Assembly: GCA_024641625.1 (NCBI GenBank)
Contig: JAHECQ010000300.1
Location: 1-5,086, forward strand
Length of the DNA: 5,086 nucleotides
Direction of reading: 5' to 3'
Source: Acidimicrobiales bacterium
Lineage (GTDB): Bacteria; Actinomycetota; Acidimicrobiia; Acidimicrobiales; SZUA-35
In this document: piece after piece, positions 1 through 5,086 of the stretch
How the letters are laid out: each line of letters begins with the position of its first letter
Numbering within the stretch: the stretch's first letter is position 1
Translations under genes and position numbers: made by a program
Notes under the pieces: model-generated
What the model was told of the DNA's origin: nothing
Seen by the model: the letters and a program-made list of their open reading frames with translations, nothing else
Database searches by the model: none

Positions 1-428
1 AGCGTCGCGAACGGATCGGGGAGCGGGACGGCATCGACCCACAGTCCATAAGGGGCGACCAGGGCCAGCGACGACAGGTCGTTGCGGGCCAGGCATGCCA
101 TCTCGGCGGCGATCATGGCGCCGAAGGAGTGACCCACGATGCCCGGTTCGTCGAGTCCGAGAGCATCGACGATGTCCCAGCCCAACAAGGCGAACTCGAG
201 CATGTCCTCGATCTCGGTTTCGTTCTCGATATCGCCGTATCCGGGCCAGATGGGCGCGTGGACCGTGAAGGACTGAGCCAGGGCGTCGAGTACCGGTTCC
301 TCGGGGGCCAGACCGACGAGGCCGTGGAACCAGATGACATCAGGGCCCGTACCCATCTGGTGCACTGCGATGTCCAGGCCGCGACGCGTCGTGACGATCG
401 AATCGGTACCGGTTGCAGCGGTGCTCAT
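1..428 (-). CDS. Alpha/beta hydrolase, partial (C-terminus beyond window)
   Basis: The first 142 residues are visible; the reading frame leaves the window at base 1 with no stop. The fold is an alpha/beta hydrolase. A strand followed by the oxyanion-hole motif WFHGL lies at residues 33-37, WPGYGD at 61-66, and the nucleophile elbow GHSFGA at 99-104 with Ser101 as nucleophile. The acid and histidine of the triad would lie in the missing part. The family cleaves esters, lactones, epoxides or C-C bonds, and the substrate cannot be read from this fragment. No signal peptide is seen, so it is probably cytoplasmic. The start is the ATG at 428-426, which shares one base with the stop of the upstream flavin oxidoreductase (TGATG). 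A GAGG ribosome site sits 7 bases before it. The overlap suggests co-translation and a shared pathway. Fold certainty is high; specific function is unknown. Confidence 0.9.
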   Translation of the reverse strand, partial: MSTAATGTDSIVTTRRGLDIAVHQMGTGPDVIWFHGLVGLAPEEPVLDALAQSFTVHAPIWPGYGDIENETEIEDMLEFALLGWDIVDALGLDEPGIVGHSFGAMIAAEMACLARNDLSSLALVAPYGLWVDAVPLPDPFAT

Positions 429-1699
429 CAGTCGACCTCGGGCTTCAACGCGGTGCGTCGGGCATGGTCCAGCCCCAGCTCGGGTTGCACCCGGTCGGCC
501 ATTGGCTTGGGCCACCAGCGATCGTCACTGGCGTAGTCGGGCCAGAGGTTCTTCAGCTGCGGCATCACCTTCTCGGCGAAGAGCTGTGAGGAGTAGCGCG
601 TCTTCTCGTCTGGCATGTTGCCCATGTGCAACAGCGTGAACACCGTACCGAGGCGAAGTTCCTTGATCATGTGTTCGGTCTGCTCGCGCACGGTGTCGGG
701 GCCACCGGCGATGATGAACCCGCCCTCGACGAGGTCCTTCCAGGTGAGGTTGGTGAACATCTCCTGGTTCTCCTTGCGAACCTGGCTGAGCACTCCGGCC
801 TTGATCGTCTTGATCGTCCGGTAGCCCGGTGCATCGGCGAAGCCCGGGTAGACGTGAAGGCAGCGGTTGAAGAAGTAGAGCATGTGTTCGGCATAGAGCT
901 TCTCGGCCTCGGCGTCGTTGTCGGCCACGCAGAAGATCTGCGCGAACGCGGCACGACCCGGCGAGTCGTCCTTCTCGCGCTCGGCCACTCGCTCCCAGTA
1001 GCCGTCCATCAACAGCTTGCCGGCCTTGTGGCCGGCGAAGGACAGGTAGGAGTAGTTGTAGTCGTGGTCGAGACAGAAGTCCCAGGTCTCGAGGGAGCCT
1101 CCGCCTGGGATGTAGATGGGCGGATGTGGTTTCTGAATCGGCTTGGGCCAACAGTTCACGTACCGCAGTTGGTTGTACTTGCCGTCGAAGGCGAACGGTT
1201 CCTCTTCGGACCACGCCCGACGAATGAGTTCGTGAGCTTCGGCGTACTTGTCCCGAGTGAGCGCCGGAATCTGGCCGTAGCAGTAGTTGGTGTCCATCGA
1301 GGTGCCCACGGGGAAGCCGGCGACCAGCCGACCGCCGCTGATGACGTCGAGCATGGCGAACTCTTCGGCTACCCGGATGGGAGGGTTGTAGAGGGCAATC
1401 GAGTTGCCGATCACGCACAGGGCAGCTCGGCTGGTGCGCCGGGCCAATCCGGCGGCGATGATGTTGGGGGACGGCATGATGCCGTAGCCGTTCTGGTGAT
1501 GTTCGTTCACCCCGATGCCGTCGAAGCCGAGTTCGTCGGCAAACTCGAGCTGGTCCATGTACTGGTGGTACAAGGCATTCGCCCGTTCGGGATCGAACAA
1601 GGTGCTGGGGATGTCCACCCACACCGATCGATTCTTCTCCCTGAAGTCGTCGGGCAAGTCCGGCCACGGCATCAGGTTGAACCAACAGAAATTGACCAT
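428..1699 (-). CDS. LLM-class flavin-dependent oxidoreductase (luciferase-like monooxygenase)
   Basis: A 423-residue cytoplasmic TIM-barrel enzyme of the bacterial luciferase-like family, which uses reduced FMN or F420 to oxidise small organic molecules. The N-terminal strand is followed by a LMPWPDLP segment (residues 9-16). GIGVNEHH (61-68) holds the active-site histidine region typical of the family. LDVISGGRLVAGFPVG (117-132) is the classic GGR...G flavin/phosphate segment. A C-terminal GGPDTV (332-337) is the usual late-barrel motif. At 423 residues it is longer than many members (about 330-380) and ends in a Trp/Pro-rich tail. An in-frame ATG exists 12 codons upstream at 1735, but the ATG at 1699 is preferred: it has GGAG 6 bases ahead and places the first barrel strand at the N-terminus. 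The gene is followed by a hydrolase overlapping by one base, suggesting a two-step oxidation and hydrolysis. Cofactor choice and substrate are not determinable here. Confidence 0.93.
   Translation of the reverse strand: MVNFCWFNLMPWPDLPDDFREKNRSVWVDIPSTLFDPERANALYHQYMDQLEFADELGFDGIGVNEHHQNGYGIMPSPNIIAAGLARRTSRAALCVIGNSIALYNPPIRVAEEFAMLDVISGGRLVAGFPVGTSMDTNYCYGQIPALTRDKYAEAHELIRRAWSEEEPFAFDGKYNQLRYVNCWPKPIQKPHPPIYIPGGGSLETWDFCLDHDYNYSYLSFAGHKAGKLLMDGYWERVAEREKDDSPGRAAFAQIFCVADNDAEAEKLYAEHMLYFFNRCLHVYPGFADAPGYRTIKTIKAGVLSQVRKENQEMFTNLTWKDLVEGGFIIAGGPDTVREQTEHMIKELRLGTVFTLLHMGNMPDEKTRYSSQLFAEKVMPQLKNLWPDYASDDRWWPKPMADRVQPELGLDHARRTALKPEVD
436..439 (-). promoter_or_regulatory. Ribosome binding site for the partial alpha/beta hydrolase
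   Basis: GAGG on the minus strand lies 7 bases before the ATG at 428. It is inside the last codons of the oxidoreductase gene and fixes the hydrolase start at the stop/start overlap. Confidence 0.6.
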
Positions 1700-1771
1700 C
1701 TCAGGCTCCGTCTCGGTTATGGGTCCCGACACCATTCTGGTTCAGACGGGGATCGCGCGGGAAACTGGGCC
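1700..1771. promoter_or_regulatory. Divergent intergenic region between oxidoreductase and hydrolase
   Basis: Seventy-two bases separate the divergent start codons, so promoters for both genes should lie here or just inside the opposing gene. I see no convincing -35/-10 pair in either direction. The best -10-like hexamer for the minus strand (CATAAC, 1721-1716) would put the transcript start almost on the ribosome site, so I do not call it. No strong inverted repeat is present. Confidence 0.4.
1706..1709 (-). promoter_or_regulatory. Ribosome binding site deciding the oxidoreductase start
   Basis: GGAG on the minus strand lies 6 bases before the ATG at 1699. The alternative ATG at 1735 has no comparable purine-rich site, so the shorter protein is favoured. 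Confidence 0.65.
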
Positions 1772-2464
1772 ATGGACTCTCCCGATCCGGAATCTCCCTT
1801 CGCCCTGCTCGGTGTCTTCGCCCGCCAGCAGGTGCAGGTCATGTCGGGCTTCGAACACATCGAGCTCTACACCCACCATGGCTTGCTGACTCTCCTGTGG
1901 CACGGCCGACCGGATGCCGAGCACGCCGTGGTCTGCGTCGGCGGAGCGCTCGGGGGAGTCCTCGGGCCAGACGGTGGGCTCTATCACCGGCTCGGATGTC
2001 AGTTGGCCGACCAGGGCCTCGGCGTTCTGCGAGTGGGCTATCGACAGCCCAACGAGTTGCCGATGTGCGTGCACGACACCGTTGCGGCCATGGAGTTCGC
2101 TCGCATGCACGGGGCCGAGCGATTCATGACGTTGGGTCACTCATTCGGCGGTGCGGTGGCCATCAACGCTGCGGCGTTCTTCGATCGCGCCACCGTGCCG
2201 GGTGTCGTGACCTTCGCCACCCAGGCCGGAGGGTGCGAGGCCATCGAGCGCCTGAGCGACCGAGACCTCCTGTACTTTCACGGCACCGCGGACCGCATTC
2301 TCCCCCATCAGGCGAGCGAGATGGTGCGCATGCTCGCCGGGGCGGGCGAGCTGGTCCTCCTCGACGGGGCGGATCACGCGCTCGCACCTTGCGGTGCGGA
2401 GGTGCTGACTCGCCTGATGGATCACGTCCCGTCGGTGTTCGCCGGTACGAGTTCGACCTCGTAG
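1772..2464 (+). CDS. Alpha/beta hydrolase with complete catalytic triad
   Basis: A 230-residue compact alpha/beta hydrolase, probably cytoplasmic since no signal peptide is seen. VVCVGGALGG (53-62) fits the first core strand and oxyanion-hole turn. The nucleophile elbow is GHSFGG (122-127, Ser124). YFHGTADRILP (168-178) carries the acid Asp174, and LLDGADHAL (206-214) the catalytic His212. The layout resembles the dienelactone-hydrolase-like group, which acts on lactones, esters or thioesters; the substrate is unknown. The ATG at 1772 is the first usable start after the divergent gene and has only a weak GGGAAA seven bases ahead. GTG at 1832 or ATG at 1841 would give about 207-210 residues and begin nearer the conserved core. 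It diverges from the flavin oxidoreductase and converges on the glutaminyl cyclase, overlapping its 3' end by 43 bases. Fold is certain, start moderately so. Confidence 0.88.
   Translation: MDSPDPESPFALLGVFARQQVQVMSGFEHIELYTHHGLLTLLWHGRPDAEHAVVCVGGALGGVLGPDGGLYHRLGCQLADQGLGVLRVGYRQPNELPMCVHDTVAAMEFARMHGAERFMTLGHSFGGAVAINAAAFFDRATVPGVVTFATQAGGCEAIERLSDRDLLYFHGTADRILPHQASEMVRMLAGAGELVLLDGADHALAPCGAEVLTRLMDHVPSVFAGTSSTS
2422..2464. other. 43-base tail-to-tail coding overlap
   Basis: The plus-strand hydrolase ends at TAG 2462-2464, while the minus-strand cyclase ends at TGA 2424-2422. Both 3' ends are therefore coding on both strands, and I see no hairpin terminator between the genes. The cyclase side ends shortly after the conserved LTGKWWPILYEV segment. 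The hydrolase side ends about 18 residues after its catalytic histidine. The overlapping tails are probably the non-critical parts of both proteins. Confidence 0.85.
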
Positions 2465-3366
2465 AGGATCGGCCACCACTTTCCGGTCAGGAAGAAGCGA
2501 TCAGTGTCAGGTCGGCGAGCAATGCCGTTGAGGGCGAAGTCGCGATTCTCGATCGGGAGATCGGGTGGCCGCAGTGCGTGCGCGTCGATGGTTGCCTCGA
2601 CCCTGCCGGTGGCTGTCGAGATCACCACGATCTCGTCCGACCCGTAGACGTTGGCCAACACTTGGCTCCCGCGACATTCGAGTTCATTGAGGAGCCGGAC
2701 TTCGCTGTCGTCTCGCGTTGCGGTGATGGTCGAACGGATCTCGAAGGAATGCGGATCCCGTAACGCCAGTTGTGCCGATCCGTCGCTCATCACCAAGTGG
2801 GTGTCATCGAAGCACAAACCCCAGCCCTCGCCGTCGTAGCGGAACTGCGACCGGGGTTCGAGGTTGTCGATGTCGGCCACGATGGCCACCTCCTCCTGCC
2901 AGGTGAGTTGGACGATCTGGTCCCCGACCACGGTCAGACCTTCGCCGAACTGATTCGAAGGGAGGGACTCGGTATCGACCACGTCGCCGGTGTTGGCTTC
3001 CACCCATCGGCGGGCCGAGGTCCCGTATCGGCCGACGCTCTCGAGTAGCAGACCGTCGTGCCACTCGAGGCCCTGGGTGAAGGCGGCCGGGTCATGTGGA
3101 TGGGTGGCCACGATCTCGACCCGGTAGTGGCCGAACAACGGAGGCGGTGCCGCTTCGGGGACGGTCGAGGAGCCAGCCGACCCTCCGATGCCGGTGAAGA
3201 CCGGACCCCCGTCGTTCGCCGTTGCGGCTTCAGGACCTCCACCCGGGGAACAGCTGGTCGACACGACCAATGTGGCCAGGAGGCCGCCGAGCATCATGAG
3301 GCCTGTTGAGGATCGCGTGAAGCTCGGGCGGGAGAGCAAAGCGATGGGGGATGGCCGACGATTCAC
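2422..3366 (-). CDS. Glutaminyl-peptide cyclotransferase, predicted lipoprotein
   Basis: A 314-residue enzyme of the plant/bacterial five-bladed beta-propeller glutaminyl cyclase family, which converts N-terminal Gln of peptides to pyroglutamate with release of ammonia. Family motifs appear in order: AFTQGLEW (95-102), ES.GRYG (109-115), FGEG (140-143), GWGLC.D (181-187), SDGS (194-197), LNELE (226-230, containing the conserved Glu of the active site), ALNGIA (278-283) and LTGKWWPILYEV (293-304). The N-terminus has a basic stretch, a hydrophobic segment (about 23-36) and STSC with Cys39 as candidate lipid anchor. The -3 Ser makes this lipobox imperfect. A Gly/Ala/Pro-rich linker (40-76) would hold the propeller outside the membrane. 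The start is GTG at 3366, overlapping the stop of the SH3-like gene (GTGA). Met24/Met25 starts would lose the basic n-region. NVY (239-241) stands where many members have NVW. Confidence 0.92.
   Translation of the reverse strand: MNRRPSPIALLSRPSFTRSSTGLMMLGGLLATLVVSTSCSPGGGPEAATANDGGPVFTGIGGSAGSSTVPEAAPPPLFGHYRVEIVATHPHDPAAFTQGLEWHDGLLLESVGRYGTSARRWVEANTGDVVDTESLPSNQFGEGLTVVGDQIVQLTWQEEVAIVADIDNLEPRSQFRYDGEGWGLCFDDTHLVMSDGSAQLALRDPHSFEIRSTITATRDDSEVRLLNELECRGSQVLANVYGSDEIVVISTATGRVEATIDAHALRPPDLPIENRDFALNGIARRPDTDRFFLTGKWWPILYEVELVPANTDGT
3363..3366 (-). other. GTGA stop/start overlap
   Basis: The cyclase GTG start (3366-3364) and the SH3-like gene's TGA stop (3365-3363) overlap by four bases, the standard geometry for translational coupling. 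No good ribosome site precedes the GTG, which agrees with re-initiation by ribosomes finishing the upstream gene. Confidence 0.8.
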
Positions 3367-3752
3367 CCGAGCAGTCGGGCCTTGGCCGCCTTGCTGCGTT
3401 CGAGGATGGCGGCAGGAATGAGACCGGCCGCACCGGATGCGTCACCATCGCCGGACTCTGCCGCCGGCGTCGCCGCCGCGCTGGTCGAGGCAGTCGACCC
3501 GACGAGGGCGAGCTGGGCTTCGCGTTCGTTCCAGGCGTCGACCATGGTCGGACGAACCAGCTGGTTCTGGCTCAGCTGGCCGATCATGGGGCCGTTGTCG
3601 AACTTGACCCAATATCGGATCCAGGTCTGCAGTCCGTTGACCAGCTTGACCTTTCCCCGAGTGCCTTCGGGCACGCCCTGCAGATCCTGGGTGGAGACGA
3701 CTTTTTCACCGGGGCGGAACGGGGTGTCGAGTTCGAGCACAGTGCGCGGCAT
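3363..3752 (-). CDS. Small protein with predicted SH3-like barrel and disordered tail
   Basis: A 129-residue protein of no function I recognise. Residues 11-68 contain PFRPGEKVVS, a Gly-rich turn GVPEGTRGKV (26-35), then WIRYWVKFDN (44-53) and QNQLVRP (62-68). This spacing of short strands and turns resembles the SH3-like/KOW barrels found in nitrile hydratase beta subunits and ribosomal or transcription proteins. That is a fold guess, not a family match. Residues 71-83 look helical, 85-108 are an Ala/Ser/Thr/Gly-rich linker, and 110-129 (LIPAAILERSKAAKARLLG end) form a short basic amphipathic helix. No signal peptide or membrane segment is seen, so it should be cytoplasmic. The ATG at 3752 has no Shine-Dalgarno sequence. 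The frame stays open far upstream but only antisense to the glycosidase gene, so this is the natural start. Its stop overlaps the cyclase start. Confidence 0.82.
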   Translation of the reverse strand: MPRTVLELDTPFRPGEKVVSTQDLQGVPEGTRGKVKLVNGLQTWIRYWVKFDNGPMIGQLSQNQLVRPTMVDAWNEREAQLALVGSTASTSAAATPAAESGDGDASGAAGLIPAAILERSKAAKARLLG

Positions 3753-3759
3753 GGCGCAC

Positions 3760-3765
3760 AGCGTA
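3760..3765 (-). promoter_or_regulatory. Candidate -10 element for a leaderless transcript
   Basis: TACGCT (TANNNT type) on the minus strand ends 7 bases before the A of the ATG at 3752. This is the distance expected when transcription begins at the start codon itself. The absence of a ribosome site supports a leaderless mRNA, which is common in actinobacteria. No good -35 is visible. Confidence 0.35.
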
Positions 3766-3842
3766 CCGGACGAGACGCCCACGCTCGAACCTGTGGGTGC
3801 CGGCAGGGGCTCAAGATGATCGTGGTCGCAGTCGATACTGGA

Positions 3843-3867
3843 GTGGTTCGAACCCGTGGTGGTTCGA
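3843..3867 (+). repeat. 9-bp direct repeat GTGGTTCGA, 16-base period
   Basis: GTGGTTCGA occurs at 3843-3851 and again at 3859-3867, immediately before the ribosome site of the glycosidase gene. The first copy overlaps the 10-bp palindrome. The 16-base spacing is about one and a half helical turns. Confidence 0.5.
3845..3854. repeat. Perfect 10-bp palindrome GGTTCGAACC
   Basis: GGTTCGAACC is a perfect inverted repeat 27 bases ahead of the glycosidase ATG, at or just after the predicted transcript start. The position suits a repressor operator. It also resembles a tRNA T-loop sequence, but no tRNA can be folded around it. Confidence 0.5.
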
Positions 3868-3871
3868 GGAT

Positions 3872-3877
3872 GAGGAG
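3872..3877 (+). promoter_or_regulatory. Ribosome binding site deciding the glycosidase start
   Basis: GAGGAG lies 4 bases before the ATG at 3882. An in-frame ATG at 3870 sits upstream of this site and has only a GAGG touching it, so the later ATG is favoured. Confidence 0.65.
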
Positions 3878-3881
3878 CACG

Positions 3882-5086
3882 ATGTCCAACCGGTCGACAG
3901 CACCCGAGAGAGCCATTGCTCCGGGCCGGCCACGATGGGTCGTGCTGTTGTGCTGCGCGATGGTCGCCGCCGGGCTCTCGTTGGTCGGTGGTGCCCCGGC
4001 GGCGGAGGCGGCCACCCCGGCGGCTTGTCGGATCTCCTCGCCGGCGCCGGAGTTCGCAACGACCGTGCATGAGTCGTCCACTTCCGCCCAGGTCTGGAGG
4101 CTGTATCAGGCCTACTTCCTGCGTCAGCCCGATCAGCAGGGCTTCGCCTTTTGGGTCGCGCGATCCCAGAGCGGTTGGAGCCTGGCCGACATGGCCAAGT
4201 TCTTCGGTGACTCCGACGAGTTTCGGACGCGCTATGGCCGGCTGGACGATCGCGAGTTCATGGACCTCATCTACCGCAACGTCCTGTGCCGCGGCTACGA
4301 CGCGGGAGGTTACGCGTTCTGGCTCGCTCGCCTGTCCTCGGGTCAGAGCCGTCCACTGGTGATGCTGAACTTCTCCGAGTCCGCTGAGTACATGCAAACG
4401 ACGGGCACGCGGTACTCGCGTTACGCCGACCCGTTCGCCGCGACCATGGGAACCGATGGCTACCGGATCGAAGCCATACGCGGGGGACTGGTGGTGAAGG
4501 TCGATTACAGCGAAGTCGATTTCAAGACCAGCGTGAACCGATGCACGATCGCGTCGATCAATGCCAATTGGTTCTTCACCCCCGACCGCCCCGATCCCAC
4601 CCCGATCGGCTTCGCTGTCATCAATGGCGTCCACGTCGTCGGTTCGGTGAACACCGACGACCGTGGTGTCCTCGGCGAGCGTTGGCGCCCGAATGGGCCC
4701 GAGCCGGAACGCACTTGGAACTGGAACGGCATCACCAATCAGAGCGCGAACCTCGAGGCCAAGAACGGCACCATGCTCGAGAGTTGGCGGGAATGGCAAC
4801 CGACCGACCCGAGCTTCGGCCCCCTCGATGTCGCCGCGCAGTGGCGGTGGGCTGCCGGCGGGATCCCCTTGGTGATCAACGGCCAGAAGTCACCTCGGTT
4901 TGACATGCTCACTGCGCAGGGGGATCCGACGCACCTCTACACCCACTTCACCCGCCGCCACAGCTTCGTCGCCTTCGACAAGGAGACAGGCACGCTTGCC
5001 TTTGGATCCACCGTGGACATGACCAGCAACGAGATCATCGACTGGGCAACCCATGGGGGGTTCGAGAACCTGATCAAGTTCGATGG
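3882..5086 (+). CDS. Secreted DUF4214 / phosphodiester glycosidase protein, partial
   Basis: The first 401 residues are visible; the frame runs off the right edge. Residues 1-44 form a signal peptide: basic n-region, hydrophobic core 19-38 and an Ala-Glu-Ala cleavage zone at 41-44. Two DUF4214 repeats follow at about 70-119 and 126-175, sharing a D.xG.AFW.AR..SG.S core and an F..S.E(F/Y) end. From about 190 onward is a phosphodiester-glycosidase (NAGPA/DUF2233) domain. It shows IASINANWFF (223-232), IGFAVINGVHVVG (242-254), GGIPLVINGQ (326-335), RHSFVAFDKETG (359-370) and an end segment GGFENLIKFDG, where family members read DGGGS. The family includes the mammalian enzyme that uncovers mannose-6-phosphate by removing GlcNAc from a phosphodiester. 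In bacteria a role on cell-surface or exopolysaccharide phosphodiesters is plausible but unproven. Perhaps 30-60 residues are missing. Confidence 0.9.
   Translation, partial: MSNRSTAPERAIAPGRPRWVVLLCCAMVAAGLSLVGGAPAAEAATPAACRISSPAPEFATTVHESSTSAQVWRLYQAYFLRQPDQQGFAFWVARSQSGWSLADMAKFFGDSDEFRTRYGRLDDREFMDLIYRNVLCRGYDAGGYAFWLARLSSGQSRPLVMLNFSESAEYMQTTGTRYSRYADPFAATMGTDGYRIEAIRGGLVVKVDYSEVDFKTSVNRCTIASINANWFFTPDRPDPTPIGFAVINGVHVVGSVNTDDRGVLGERWRPNGPEPERTWNWNGITNQSANLEAKNGTMLESWREWQPTDPSFGPLDVAAQWRWAAGGIPLVINGQKSPRFDMLTAQGDPTHLYTHFTRRHSFVAFDKETGTLAFGSTVDMTSNEIIDWATHGGFENLIKFD

Larger units (their letters stand above)
3753..3881. promoter_or_regulatory. Divergent intergenic region with palindrome and repeats
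   Basis: This 129-base gap separates the SH3-like/cyclase pair (minus) from the secreted glycosidase (plus). For the plus gene a weak promoter can be drawn: TCAAGA (3811-3816), a 17-base spacer and GATACT (3834-3839), placing the start near 3846 and giving a leader of about 36 bases. A TGCCGGCA palindrome lies at 3798-3805. GTTCGA-type sequences recur at 3785-3790 (inverted), 3846-3851 and 3862-3867. Confidence 0.4.

Noticed and set aside
129..536. Plus-strand 135-codon open frame near the left edge
   Set aside because: It is antisense to the partial hydrolase and the end of the oxidoreductase gene, both of which have clear motifs. It has no recognisable domain of its own.
1700..1735. Twelve-codon N-terminal extension of the flavin oxidoreductase from the ATG at 1735
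   Set aside because: It has no ribosome site, and the family's first barrel strand begins right at the ATG at 1699, which has GGAG at ideal spacing.
626..1771. Long plus-strand open frame running into the real hydrolase frame, 612 codons in total
   Set aside because: The part before 1772 is exactly antisense to the well-supported flavin oxidoreductase and is Val/Gly/Glu/His-rich without family motifs. It stays open because of GC-rich codon bias. Only the part from 1772 onward is a gene.
1897..2763. Plus-strand 288-codon Arg-rich open frame
   Set aside because: It is out of frame with the hydrolase and antisense to the cyclase. The Arg/Gly/Ser-rich composition is typical of a shifted frame in GC-rich DNA.
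3798..3870. Possible tRNA suggested by GGTTCGAACC, which looks like a T-loop
   Set aside because: The surrounding bases do not form a five-pair T-stem, and no acceptor or anticodon arm can be paired.
3870..3881. Upstream in-frame ATG of the glycosidase gene
   Set aside because: The good GAGGAG ribosome site lies between this ATG and the one at 3882, so it can only serve the latter.
3753..4799. Minus-strand extension upstream of the SH3-like protein, 478 codons in total
   Set aside because: The extension lies antisense to the glycosidase gene and across the intergenic region, has low-complexity Arg/Gly content and shows no domain. The ATG at 3752 starts the plausible protein.

Overview
This is a GC-rich bacterial chromosomal window that is almost fully coding. 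It holds six protein genes, two of them cut by the window ends. I see no tRNA, rRNA, CRISPR array, insertion sequence or integrase. The gene content suggests a free-living actinobacterium, most likely of the Acidimicrobiia (Ilumatobacter-like) type: a DUF4214 repeat protein, a luciferase-like flavin monooxygenase, a lipoprotein glutaminyl cyclase, and stop/start overlaps between consecutive genes. This placement is an inference from style and content, not from a marker gene.

Left block (1-1699, minus strand). A long luciferase-like (LLM) flavin-dependent oxidoreductase is followed by an alpha/beta hydrolase whose start codon shares one base with the oxidoreductase stop (TGATG). The pair reads as a small catabolic operon: a flavin enzyme oxidises a substrate and the hydrolase cleaves an ester, lactone or C-C bond. 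The substrate is unknown, and the hydrolase runs off the left edge.

Centre (1772-2464, plus strand). A second, compact alpha/beta hydrolase with a complete Ser-Asp-His triad is transcribed divergently from the oxidoreductase across a 72-base gap. Its 3' end overlaps the 3' end of the next gene by 43 bases, tail to tail.

Right-centre block (2422-3752, minus strand). A small protein with a predicted SH3-like barrel and a disordered C-terminal tail overlaps by four bases (GTGA) with a lipoprotein of the plant/bacterial beta-propeller glutaminyl-peptide cyclotransferase family. That enzyme converts N-terminal glutamine of exported peptides to pyroglutamate.

Right block (3882-5086, plus strand, cut by the edge). 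A secreted protein carries a signal peptide, two DUF4214 repeats and a phosphodiester-glycosidase (NAGPA/DUF2233) domain. The window ends inside the domain's C-terminal FDG motif. It diverges from the SH3-like/cyclase pair across a 129-base region holding a perfect 10-bp palindrome and a 9-bp direct repeat next to the ribosome binding site.

The families are mostly known. The least described parts are the SH3-like protein, the DUF4214-glycosidase architecture, and the flavin enzyme/hydrolase pair of unknown substrate. I did not find a clear-cut novel defence or mobile system.
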